Below, piece by piece: positions 9,851 to 21,204 of a stretch of 64,000 bases of DNA. The notes under the pieces were generated by a model. The model saw only the letters and a list, made by a program, of their open reading frames with translations, did not search any database and was not told the DNA's origin. This stretch comes from Linyphia triangularis (lineage: Eukaryota; Arthropoda; Arachnida; Araneae; Linyphiidae). The stretch covers positions 8,005,796-8,069,795 of the forward strand of contig OZ021730.1 in the NCBI GenBank assembly GCA_963978545.1, given 5' to 3'. Position 1 is the stretch's first letter; each line of letters begins with the position of its first letter. Made by a program: the position numbers and the translations under genes.

Positions 9851-10807
9851 ATCTAATATACAAATATACTAAGCGCGCTCTTTTTCTTTCCACCTCCATC
9901 TAGAACAAACACAAAAGCCTCTGAGGGAAATTTTGGTCGTTTGAGAATGCACTTAATAAGGGAGGGAGAAAATAGAAAATATCCCGCATATTAAATTACA
10001 CCCTCTTTCCAACGGATACTCACCATGCAACTTCTTGTTTCGTTCGGGGAGAGGCCAAAGGTCATAGTAACCATGCCGTTCCTTTGTGTACCCGCCTTAA
10101 GAGCGCTTTTCCATTAGCCGTCACGATACAGATAACTTCTTGACCGATATCGGAATAGGAAAAATGCATGCTCATAGCCTGAACGCTTTTTCACTATCCG
10201 ATTTTGGCAACGATTTTGTCGTCACCGCTATACGGTATTGTTTATCGGAACGATATATCGGCGACCATCTTCATTCTTTGTAGCGACGGGCCGACATTTT
10301 CAGTGTTCACAAACGATTGCAAGGTTGCCTAGCAATGAACAACAAGTTCAACGTAATAACTTTATGCGAATTGGTTGAGAATCGGCCATGAAAATGGGAC
10401 AAAAGCAACGTTAATTACAAAAATAAAATTGTTAGAGATAACAATTAAGAGATTTATAGGTTCCTGGACGATGCATATGACACCAAGACTTCTGCGGAGA
10501 AAAAAAATCTCGGGTAAGTGACATTTTGATTAATTTCTTTAATAAAACTGTATTTGGAAATTGCGTACTGTGCAGGGTGGGAACTATTATGCAGGGTTAG
10601 ATGTATTATTACCCAGAGCATGTAAATATTTGATCGGGTATGTACTTAGTATTTAATTTTTCCTGCCGTTGTACTTTTAACCTCCGATAGAACGAAATAT
10701 TTCAATTCATCGGAAAATTCAGTTTGCTTCCAATACTTGGGTTACTAAAGACAATTTTCCTTTGATTTATAATATAACACGTTCGCCGGAATCCGTTTCC
10801 ACGTGCT
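9851..10807. other. Unassigned sequence
   Basis: No ORF with a recognised motif. Around 10100-10220 there are two loosely similar stretches (GAGCGCTTTTCCATTAGCCG and GAACGCTTTTTCACTATCCG) that could be a decayed repeat. Confidence 0.5.
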
Positions 10808-11306
10808 CAACCCCCCCCCCCCCCACGGAAGCTCACATTTTGTGGGTACGGGCTTGGCAAAGTTGAGGTACCCTAGTTGGGCCCTAGCATTTTTCTTTTC
10901 TTTACTATTTTGCGAAGGCCCTACCATTTGCGTTTATTTTTGTTAAAGTTCGGATTTATTGTTTGATAAACTTTTCTTTCTATGAAAATGATTCGCAACC
11001 CATTTTGTTTTTTAACTTTGACAAATTTACAATTTTCTTTGATTTGTTGTTTCATTTGGTATTTGATGAACTTTAATTTGTTTCATTTTGTTCTGCCAGG
11101 TTTTCTGACTTGCACGTTTGCGGCGACTCGTATCGGAGGAAAGTGGATTCCAGGAGTTCCTGCACTTTCCCATATCAGGACAGAGTTTTAGTTTCCTGGG
11201 GGCGCTGTTTCTTTCTCTTTGGTCCATGCTTCTGCGGAGGTGAGAGGTCAGAAGGTGAGGCCGCTTCTGGTTAACAGGCTGGCCCAATCTATCCATTACT
11301 GTTAAT
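10808..11306 (+). mobile_element. LINE 5'UTR fragment, E-type subfamily
   Basis: Plus-oriented. It starts in a poly-C run (about 10809-10824) where E has CCCCCTCGGGGG, then GCTCACATTTTGTGGGTACG and GGTACCCTAGTTGGGCCCTA match the E 5' end. It continues through the region shared with the 48.7-kb and 54-kb LINE copies (CCCATATCAGGACAG, GTTTCCTGGGGGCGCTGT) and stops abruptly at about 11306 against hAT sequence. Confidence 0.75.
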
Positions 11307-11845
11307 TTAATGGACGAGGACAATATTGTCAAAACTCGCTTTATTGACATGTTAGAAGTAATGTCAGATTCTGCTGAAAATTTATATTGCAGCTTAAAAA
11401 AAAGTATAAATTGTAAAAACATACAATTCGGAAATTTAGTGGGGATCAGTTCGGATACCACTAACGTTATGGTGGGAAAATACAATTATATATACACCAG
11501 ATTACAAAAAGACAGTGCAAGTATAGTTTGTATTAAATGCTCCTGCCATATGATACATCTCGCTGCTTCAAAGGCATGTTGAAGATCTTTTACGAAATCT
11601 TGGCTCGCATTTTAGCCACAGCTACGGCAGACAATTAGCATTCCAAGAATTTCAGTTCTTCCACGTAGAAATACATAAAATTCTGTCGCCATCATCAACT
11701 CAATGGCTTTCCATAAGAGATTGTGTTGACCGAATTTTGGAGCAGTATGAACTTTTGAAAGCATATCTGCGCGATTGGTTGGTTCGAAGACCCATCTTAC
11801 TCTACAGACAATGTTAGACACGATGGACAATAAGTTCACCTTGCC
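11307..11845 (+). pseudogene. hAT-like transposase fragment, copy 1
   Basis: Close relative of the 27.2-39.6 kb gene. It contains NIVKTRFIDMLEV, ISSDTTNVMVGKYN and CIKCSCHMIHLAASKAC, typical of hAT-derived ZBED/SCAND3-like proteins. Relative to copy 2 it has a deletion of about 20 bp after AAGGCATGT (11580) that breaks the frame. It holds GAACTTTTGAAAGCATATCT uninterrupted (11751-11770), i.e. the state without the LINE D insertion. It ends at TTCACCTTG (about 11845) against LINE F. Confidence 0.75.
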
Positions 11846-14447
11846 TCCCATAAGCTCAGAGTACAAAATTAAATTTTACTTCTACTTTTGTAGAAGAATA
11901 TAATGATGATTTCACGTTGGCAGAGTTGGTGCAAGCTCTTTCCACCACTCACAACTCTGCCGCAGGTCACGATGAAATACATTATATTATGCTAAAACAT
12001 CTGCAGCCACTCCAGCTCAAGATTATACTTAAACTTTTTAATCGCATCTGGCGCGAAAATAAGTTCCCAACATCATGGCAGCGAGCTCACATTATCCCAA
12101 TTGTCAAGCCAGATAAAGATCCCAAGAGTCCTTCTAGCTATCGGCCTATTGCTTTAACCAGCTGCTTATGCAAATTGCTAGAAAAGATGGTTAATTCCCG
12201 ACTTCTCTTTTATCTTGAGGAAAACAATTGTCTCTCTCGGTTTCAGAGTGGGTTCCGACGTGGTCGTGGTACCATTGATAATCTAGTTCTCCTTGAAACA
12301 TCTATTCGGGAGGCATTTGTCAAGCGGAACCATTTGGTGTCTGTATTTTTCGACATGGAGAAAGCCTATGACCGTACTTGGAGATATGGTATCCTCAGAG
12401 ACCTACATAATTTAGGTCTCAGAGGAAATTTACCACTCTTTATTGAGAATTTCCTTTCTCGGAGAGTGTTCCAAGTACGCGTCAACTCTGTCTTATCTGA
12501 TGAGTATATTCAAGAGCAAGGCGTTCCCCAGGGAAGTGTATTGAGTTGCGCACTATTTATCGTGAAGGTCAACGACATTATGACCTGCCTACCACCTGCA
12601 GTGTCTGGTTCCCTTTTTGTCGACGACTTTCAGATATCGTGCGCCTCAATAAACATGTCACTCGTTGAAAGACAAATTCAACTTGCCATCAGAAGGATTA
12701 CAGGCTGGGCCAACCAAAACGGATTTACATTCAATGCTCAAAAGACTGTGGCCATGCACTTTTGCAGGAAACGTGAGCTTCATAACGATCCTGAGATTCT
12801 CTTAAATGGGATTCGGATACCTGTTGTAGCAGAAACAAAATTCCTTGGAATCATCTTCGATTCGAAGCTCACTTTCCTGCCACACATCAAATATCTTAAA
12901 CTCAAGTGCACTAAATCCTTGAACCTACTGAAGGTGCTGTCAAACACTTCCTGGGGTGCGGATACCATCTCCATGCTACGAATATACAGATGCCTAGTTA
13001 GTTCTAAACTTGATTATGGCTCGGTGGTGTACGGATCTGCCACAAAATCGGCACTAAAGCTCCTTGATCCTGTTCACCATCAAGGTGTCCGAATCGCATT
13101 AGGAGCCTTCCGTACATCACCAATCCCAAGCGTACTCATCTCATGTACGGAACACTCTTTGAAACTGAGAAGAGACAAGCTTTGTTTAAAATATTATTTT
13201 AAAGTAAAATGTCACCCTCGTCACCCACTCTCACAGAATGTTTTTAATCCATCTCATTGTAGACTCTTTCATGCTCGTCCTGCTTGCATTGCATCATTTT
13301 CATTAAGAGCGCGGGAAACTCTTGCACTTCATCTTTTAGACGATTTTAAAGTTCATCCTCTTTTACCTGTCTTTCCACCCTGGCATCCTCATCAAATAAA
13401 AGTTTTAAATATTTTTTCTAATTTTAAGAAAAATGATACTCCATCCATAGCTTTTACTCAATTATTTTATTATCATCGAAACACATTTTCAAATTTTAAT
13501 GCTGTATACACAGATGGATCAAAAAGCCAGGGGCATGTGGGGTCAGCTGTTGTTTTTGATAACACACTATCAAAAGAACTACACACTTGTAGTTCTATTT
13601 TTACCGCTGAATCCTACGCTATTCTCCTGGCTTTGAATCAAATATTACGAGAAGTCCATAAACAATGGATCGTTTACACAGACTCAAAGAGCTGTGTCGA
13701 CGCGCTCAGCAATCCATTGTCACAAACTCACCCTTTCATCCTTAAAATTTTAAAAATTTATACACGTCTTGTACAACAAAATTATAACATCTTCTTTTGC
13801 TGGATCCCAGGTCATGTGGGGATCATGGGTAACGAGCGGGCAGACGAAATAGCACGAAACGTTAGGGGGAGAGAAAAGCGACTGGCTCTTCCTTGATGAT
13901 ATATTTAAAGTGTGCACAAACGCTCTGTCCCATACATGGCAGGCCATGTGGGATACAGAGAGCACCAATAAGTTACACTCTCTGCAACCCTCAACTACTG
14001 GTTTCACCTTCTCTCAACCAAATGGGAAGAGGTAGGTGATTTTAACAAGACTACGCATCGGCCATACTCGTTTTACCCATGTGCACCTTCTGCTGGCAGA
14101 AGATGCCCCCACTTGTAATTCCTGTGGTGTTCCTTTTTCTGTTGTTCATATTTTATCAGTTTGTCCAGCTTTTAATTCCATACGACTTTGCCTTTTTAAT
14201 TCTGCTCATCCACCATTGTCAACGCTTTTAAATTCATCTCCTCACCCTAAACTTTTTGAATTTTTATTAGAAATTGGATTTTATCACCTTATTTAAGGAT
14301 TTTTTATTGTTAAATTTTTGTCGTCTTGTCTATGTACTTAAATACTATTTTAATTTCCCTTTTTATTCTTTTATAATTGGTTTCGGCGCAGTTTGGCCCT
14401 AGTGTTGCCTTTGCGCCAGGAAATGTTAAACAACCAACCAACCAACC
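11846..14447 (+). mobile_element. LINE F, 5'-truncated, with degenerate ORF2
   Basis: Plus-oriented LINE of the A-E family. It starts within ORF2 upstream of the reverse transcriptase and ends with the 3' module (GGCGCA 14395-14400, TGCGCC 14412-14417) and a CAACCAACCAACCAACC tail. No convincing TSD: TTCACCTTG before it and TTCATGAAATC after it share only four bases. Confidence 0.9.
11893..14296 (+). pseudogene. LINE F ORF2 remnant (RT-RNase H)
   Basis: Open to a stop at 13894-13896, then broken. Reverse transcriptase motifs: YRPIALTSC, SVFFDMEKAYDR, QGVPQGSVLSC, FVDDFQISCAS. RNase H: YTDGSKSQGHVG, FTAESYAILL, YTDSKSCVDAL, FCWIPGHVGIMGNERADE. A frameshift near 13870 puts the rest (SDWLFLDDIF) in another phase, and a TAG near 14034 precedes the C-terminal zinc-ribbon-like LRIGHTRFTHVHLLLAEDAP...CNSC. 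The endonuclease domain is missing. Confidence 0.88.
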
Positions 14448-15212
14448 TTCATGAAATCAGTAATTTTTCTTACCTTAAATTCAAACAACTATACAAAATC
14501 CTAACTTAAAAGTATATTAATATTAAATAGTTTTTGCGTAATGTAATATTTTTACAACCAATATGGATGTTTTGTTTTCGTTATATTTCATTTACATTCC
14601 TTTGATATTCTTTTAAAGCCAATTGATTTCAGTTTTCAGAAAACAGAGCAACATGTCTCAAAAAAAAAAAAAAAAAAAAAAAAAAACCTCCCTCTTTTGA
14701 AAATTGTTTTAATTTTGATAGCTAATTTTTGTTTTATTTATTGCGTGTCTTGTATGCGAATTTGAACTATGTAGCATATCCTGTTTTGGATATTTGATTA
14801 ACCCCACAATTACTTAAATAAACAACACTTTTTTGAATTTCGAAACATCACAAATGTCGAGATCAACAAAAAAAATCGAGCTAATTTTTTTAACACTAAT
14901 TCAATACTTCCATTATCCTGTATTTTATATAATGTATAGTTAAAATGAAAGTATGTATGATTATGTTCATAAATATGAAAGTATTTATGAACAAATATTG
15001 TGAACTAACTGATGAACTTGCTAATTAAGGTTTTTTTTCTTTAGAAATATTTGCTTAACGAAGATGGGGGATAAAAGTGAAAAAAGCAATACTTTAAAGA
15101 ACTGGTTATAGAAAAAAATCCCAAACAATGAAAAGTAATGGATAATGATGGACCAAACACATCGAATGGACAGAGCACACAGTAGAATCTCGGTGATCAG
15201 AATGACGACCGA
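14448..15212. other. AT-rich spacer with poly-A run
   Basis: Non-coding and AT-rich, with an A run of about 27 at 14659-14686. It may include the upstream part of the hAT-like gene, but no terminal inverted repeat was recognised. Confidence 0.5.
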
Positions 15213-15515
15213 ATGGAAATTGTTATTGGAGCATCTGCTACTAAAAGGAAGCGAATAAACAAATTTCACAACGGATGGCTTCAAATAGAAGGTTTTAAAG
15301 GTTGGCTGGAAAAATGTCCGAAAAGTAGAGGAGATTGTGAATTGGCATATTGTAAAATATGCGACTGCACTTTGACAGCGCATAAATCAAAAATAATGAG
15401 GCACAGTGTTTCCGTCAAGCACAAAAATAAGGCCAAAGAATATATTGTGGAAGTAGTCAGCAAATGTTTGACATCGGATAATGTGAAACGAGCAGAGATG
15501 AAGTTGGCGGCTTTT
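15213..15515 (+). pseudogene. hAT-like gene, 5' part with BED-type zinc finger
   Basis: ATG at 15213 opens MEIVIGASATKRKRINKFHN. CKICDCTLTAHKSKIMRH followed by SVSVKH gives a C2H2 (CX2C...HX5H) BED-like finger near residues 47-72. The frame reads to AEMKLAAF, where LINE B enters, and resumes at 27186-27199 after the duplicated AGTTGGCGGCTTTT. With the later pieces it forms one hAT/ZBED-type gene of about 1.9 kb stretched over 25 kb. Confidence 0.7.
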
Positions 15516-15666
15516 GGTTGGTTGGTTGGTTGGGGTTTTTATGGCGCAAGGGCTTCACTAGGGCCATGCTGCGCCAAACAGTAGTACTTCTTTTAAAAAG
15601 TTAAAATTCTTTAAACTTGAGATTAAAAACAATTGAACAATTAGCATTGTTAAGATGGTTAAAATT

Positions 15667-18600
15667 TTAAATCAAGAAATAAAAACCAACATCTTTTAAA
15701 AAAGCATAAAGATTTCGATGAGGTGGTGATGATAAAATTGTTGACAATGATGGATGATTCGCATTAAAATGTCGAAGTCTGATGTTGTTAAAAACAGGAC
15801 ATTCACTTAAAATATGTAAAACAGAAAAAATAACTCCACAGGAATTGCATGTGGGGGCATCTTCTGCCAGCAGAAGATGCATGTGGGTGAAACGAGTGTG
15901 GCCTATTCTTAGACGTGTCAGGAGCACTTCCCTTTTCCGGGATTGCTGTATGGGGGCGAATCCGGAAACTGAGGGCTGAAACGAACGCAGCTTGTTAGCT
16001 GTCTGTGCATCCCACATGGCCTGCCAAGTGAGAGACAGAGCAGTGTCACAAGCTTTTATAGCGTCGTCAGGGCAGAGCCAAGTGCTCCTAGGTCCACTAG
16101 CAGATCGGGCAACAGAATCTGCGTGTTCATTACCCACGATCCCCACATGACCTGGGATCCAACAGAAAATAACTTTAAAATCTCTCTCAACAAGTGTCAT
16201 ATGAAGTTTTAAAATATCTAGTATAAACGGATGGGTCTGACTCAGTGGATTATTCAGCGCATCCAAACAGCTCTTCGAATCTGTATAAATAATCCACTGG
16301 CCATGACCTTGCTGTAAAATATACTGCAAGGCCAAGAAAATAGCCAGGGACTCAGCTGTAAAAATGGAGCAGCTATTATGCAGTTCACGAGAGAGGATGA
16401 TATTATCATGAACTGCAGCCGCTCCAACGTGCCCCTGGCTTTTAGACCCATCCGTGTAGATGGCTTTAAAATTTGAGAAGTGTTCTCTATGATAATGAAA
16501 CAAGGTTCTAAAAACTATATCTGGAGTAAAACTTTTATTAAAATTGCTGAATGTATTTAAAATTGTAATTTCATGTATGTGCCAAGGTGGAATGGTGAAA
16601 ATGATAGGATGCACCCTGAAATTGTCAACATGATAAGAAGCAAGCAATGAAAGTATTCTTAGAGAAAATGATGGTATGACAGATGGACGAGCATTAAAAA
16701 GTCTGGTATGAGATGGATTATAAATATTATGAGAGAGAGGATGACGTGGGTGACTTTTAATTTTAAAATAAAATTTTAAAGACAGCTTGTCTCTTCTCAG
16801 TTTCAAAGGTCGTTCTAAGCATATATTGAGTACACTTGGGATTGGTGATGTACGGAAGGCTCCTGACGCGATTCTGACACCTTGGTGGTGAACAGGGTCA
16901 AGGAGCTTCAATGCCGATTTTCTGGCAGATCCGTACACCACAGAACCATAATCAAGTTTGGAACGAATAAGGCATCTGTATATTTTCAACATGGAGGTGG
17001 TATCAGCACCCCAAGAAGTGTTAGAAAGCACTTTCAGAAGATTCAGAGCTTTAATGCACTTTAGTCTCAGATGTTTTATATGAGGCAGGAAAGTGAGCTT
17101 CGAGTCGAAAATGACTCCAAGGAATTTTTTTTCAGATACAATAGGTATCTGGACCCTATTTAAGAATAGCTCGGGGTGGTTGTGAAGCTCACGTTTCCTG
17201 CAAAAGTGCATGGCCACGGTCTTTTGGGCATTAAATGTAAATCCATTATGTTTAGCCCAGTCTGAAAGTCTTCTGATGGCAATTTGCATTTGTCTTTCGA
17301 TAAGAGACAAGTTTATTGAGGCGCACGATATTTGAAAGTCATCGACAAATAACGATCCAGACACTGCAGGTGGTAGGCAGGTCATAATGTCGTTGACTTT
17401 GATGATAAACAGTGCGCAACTCAATACACTTCCCTGGGGAACGCCTTGCTCCTGAATAAACTCATCTGACAAGATAGAGTTGACGCGTACTTGGAAGACT
17501 CTCCGAGAAAGGAAATTCTCAATAAAGAGTGGTAAATTTCCTCTGAGACCCATATTATGTAGGTCTCTGAGGATACCATATCTCCAAGTACGGTCATAGG
17601 CTTTCTCCATGTCGAAAAATACAGACACCAAATGGTTCCGCTTGACAAATGCCTCCCGTATGCATGTTTCAAGGAGGAGCAGGTTGTCAAGTGTACTGCG
17701 TCCACGACGGAACCCACTTTGAAACCGAGAGATACAACTGTTTTGTTCCAAATAAAAAAGAAGGCGAGCATTGACTATTTTTTCTAAAAGCTTGCACAGG
17801 CAACTAGTCAATGCTATAGGCCTGTAGCCGGAAGGACTCTTAGGGTCTTTACCTGGCTTAACAATCGGAATTACAAGAGCGCGTTGCCATGCTGACGGAA
17901 ATTTGTTTTCCCGCCAGATTCTGTTATATAACTTGAGAAGGAACTTGAGTTGGAGAGGCTGGAGATGTTTCAGCATACTATAATGGATTTCATCATGACC
18001 AACAGCTGAGCTGCGAGTGTTCGAAAGAGCTCGCATTAACTCAGCCATGGTGAAATCAGCATTATAGTCTTCCAACTCGGTAGATGTAAAATTTAGTTTA
18101 GTTTTCTCAGCTTTGCGTTTTATGGTGGCAAACGGCTCTTGGTAATTCGAATTGCTGGATATATTAGCAAAATATTCAGCCAGAGTGTCAGCAATTCCTT
18201 TAGGATCTGAAACTATTCCTAGATTAGTCTCCAAGATAGAAATGGAGTGTCTAGGATATTGGCCTTTGATTTTATTAACTTTGTTCCAGACCCTTTTAGA
18301 AGAGGTATTCGATGTTATAGTGCTGACATAACGCATCCAAGAGTCCTTCTGGCTACGCCGGCGGATCCTACGAGCTTCTGCTCGGGCACATTTAAAAGCG
18401 ATAAGGTTGGCTTCTGTGGGATATCTGCGGAAAATACCCCAAGCCTTCCTCCGCTTTTTGTGGGCAATTTTACAGTCGTTGTTCCACCACGGTTTGGGAG
18501 TTTTCGGTAGATTGGTAGATGTCAAAGGTATGGACAAATGAGCAGCTTCCAAGATGGCATGGGTGATAGAATTAACAGCTTCATCTATGTCATCTTGGTT

Positions 18601-19207
18601 CACCATCTCGTCAGAGAAGTGGACGACGGAAGAAAACTGTTCCCAATCAGCTGATTCTATTTTGAAACGCGGTATACGTGCAGAGGGAACAGTATCGACT
18701 CCTAACATCTCCAGAAGGACGGGAAAATGATCACTATGGTAAGGATCCCGCCCGACATGAAAAGACCATAGATGTAGGAGAGATGGTGAACACAAGACAA
18801 GATCGATGGCGTGAAACGTCCTCGATGGGGTGTGGAAGTATGTATGTTGCCCATCATTGAGGAGACAGAGATTCTGTTCCTCTATAAATTTTTCAATCTG
18901 TCTTCCACGGTAGTTAATATCTGGGCTACCCCAAAGAGGATTGTGGCCATTAAAGTCCCCCATTAAAATAAAAGGGGGAGGAAGCTGATCACAAAGCCTA
19001 TCTAATTCTGATTGTCGGATGTTACGATTAGGGGGGACATATATTGAACATACTGTTACTAGTAGATTTTTCACAGTGACTCTAACGCCGACAGCTTGTA
19101 AGGTGGTCCTGAGCGATAGCGGGGTGGATGGACTGCTATTAGATGTGAAAATAGCAACACCACCGCTAGCTCTGTCGCCGTTGAGGAAGTCCTTACGTAG
19201 AGGACTA
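15667..19207 (-). CDS. LINE B ORF2, 3' part (endonuclease, RT, RNase H)
   Basis: The frame runs from the C insertion to the stop at 15667. Motifs: MGDFNGHNPLWGSPD and SDHFPV (endonuclease), SVFFDMEKAYDR, QGVPQGSVLSC and FVDDFQISCAS (reverse transcriptase), YTDGSKSQGHVGAA, FTAESLAIFL, YTDSKSCLDAL and FCWIPGHVGIVGNEHAD (RNase H), and the C-terminal CNSC...HILSEC zinc-binding-like motif. The N-terminal 50 residues are on the far side of C (25024-25174). Confidence 0.9.
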
Positions 19208-19563
19208 CCCCTCAGGGGGTTTACTTTCTATAAGTAAACACGGGCTTCACAACCCCGAGGTGCCCCAGTGATCTAACCCTTCGTCTGTTTGTACTTTCTC
19301 ATTTTGGGTTTTATATTTATCGTTTGTTTTCTCTTCCTTCCCTCATTGTGATTACCTCAACTGAGGTGAGGGCTCCCCTTCAGAAGCTTTGTGCCGCTCT
19401 GTTGCCATCAGCTTCTCTTGGGGATTAAATCACCCACGTGTTTGCCGTGCGTGGAGACCCGTGTCCCTGGAAAAGGGGATCCTGGTAGTTGAGGGATGAC
19501 ATACTGTCCCAATACACTACTTTGGCCCTTGCTTCAGATAAACGGGAGGTGTACATTGGTCCC

Positions 19564-19695
19564 ATGTGCATCAATCGGCTGGTCGTCCGACTTCGTCGGC
19601 GGCTTGGGATCAAGCGTCCGGCTCGTCTGCTGGGAATCTCGTTAAGGGTGGAGACATCTACAGGGACGAGCCGGTTGCGTATAGACACTAGATAA
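19564..19695 (+). CDS. LINE C upstream ORF (candidate)
   Basis: 44-codon ATG-initiated frame in the 5'UTR, MCINRLVVRLRRRLGIKR..., ending RIDTR-stop. It is the same in length as those of B and D. Arg-rich, no domain. It lies over the 5'UTR inverted repeat, so RNA structure may explain the conservation. Confidence 0.3.
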   Translation: MCINRLVVRLRRRLGIKRPARLLGISLRVETSTGTSRLRIDTR

Positions 19696-19843
19696 CCTGA
19701 TGGTGTTATGCCGTGCGTAACAGTTTAGTTACTATTTTTTTTCTTTTTCTTGGTTTTGTTGCTTGCCGGTGTGCACCATCCCTGATATCGAGGACTCCAT
19801 GGTGGGTGGGATTCTAGTGTCCGAATTTCTATTTCTTTATTTT

Positions 19844-21196
19844 ATGATGGCTTTTTCTTTATCCAGCCCCACGGGAGGCCTAAATCCCCAACTTCAACAA
19901 ATAAAACGACCAATCGATATTGATGACAATAATGCAACAAAAAAACAAGCTACTCCACTTAATGTTCCGTCTTTCATAATAGTTCATTCCGAATCCGGTG
20001 AATTAGGAAAAATGTCCCCTTTTTTCATTCAAAAAGGGATAAAAGGTATCTGTGGCAACGAGCCAAAAGCAATTAAGAAGCTAAGATAGGGTGACTTCCT
20101 TATCGAAACTAAAGATCCGAGACAATCTCAATATTTACTCTCTGCAACAACAATAGGCACTATCCAAATAACTGTATCACCACATAAAGCCCTCAATTCT
20201 AGTCAAGGCGTAATATCTGAATCGGATCTTCAACATGTTGAAGATTCCGAAATACTAAGAGAACTCTCCCCCCAAGGGGTCACAGATATACGCCGTATTA
20301 CTATCAAACGGGACAACAATATAATAAAGACCAAACACATTATCCTTACTTTCAATACTCCTAACCTCCCTAATAGAATAACTGCTGGCTACCTAAGTTG
20401 TCCCGTACGACCTTTCATCCCGAATCCATTGAGGTGCTTTAAATGTCAGAAGTTCGGGCATTCCAAAAACACATGCAGAAGTGATCACGAAGTTTGCGCA
20501 GTGTGTGGCAGCATTGAACATCTGAGCGAAGGCTGCAAGGCTGAGCCCACCTGCGTAAACTGCTCTGGAAACCATCCATCTTTTTCCAGAACGTGCAAAA
20601 CATACATTAAAGAAAAGAATATCCAGGAAATTAAAACCCACAATAACATCTCGTATCCGGAAGCCCGAACTCTCTATGAAACTACAATAGAAAATTCTAT
20701 GGCCAAAACAATAGCTAAAGCAACTGCCTCCAAACCAACTCAAGTAAAGTCTATGGCCACTCAAACAGATATTCATATCCCAAATACTCAAATGTCACCC
20801 GAACAGCTACTTAAGTGCTTTTTCCCTCTCGCCAAACACAGTACCTTTTCTGTTCAAACAGACCCAATTCCCGGAAATTCAAAATCAAATATAAATCCTA
20901 AAAAAACTCCTATAAAACCTCCAAAAAATAAGAAACTATCTGATACAAAGCAATCTTATAAACCCGGAGAAGCTTTGAAAAACAGAATACAATCAAAAAT
21001 CCAACAGAATACAAAGAAGAAAGCTAAAGCAAAGGAAGAGAAATCTGGACCATCTGAGTCATCCGAAGATGAAACTGATGTCATCTCGGGTCTTGACCCA
21101 GGTGACATGGAGGTCGACCCAGGCCTCGAGACCCCTAAGCTTCTTCAACCAAGAAGCAGGTCACTCGACCGGCGGATCGCTAATCTTTCCAAGTAA
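19844..21196 (+). pseudogene. LINE C ORF1 with one nonsense codon
   Basis: Zinc-knuckle protein of the same family as ORF1 of A, B and D. TAG at 20087-20089 replaces the serine of the conserved RSGDF motif, and the frame is open on both sides. Knuckles: CFKCQKFGHSKNTC, CAVCGSIEHLSEGC and CVNCSGNHPSFSRTC. The C-terminus ends in GDMEVDPG and an Arg-rich tail. The start is at ATGATGGC (19844); an in-frame ATG at 19799 in a CCATGG context is an alternative. Confidence 0.88.
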
Positions 21197-21204
21197 AATT
21201 CAAT

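Noticed and set aside
10101..10220. Pair of similar 20-mers suggesting terminal repeats
   Set aside because: Direct and imperfect, no TSD, no coding sequence.
14659..14686. Poly-A run as a processed-pseudogene tail
   Set aside because: No upstream coding match and no TSD; LINE F ends 210 bp earlier with its own CCAA tail.
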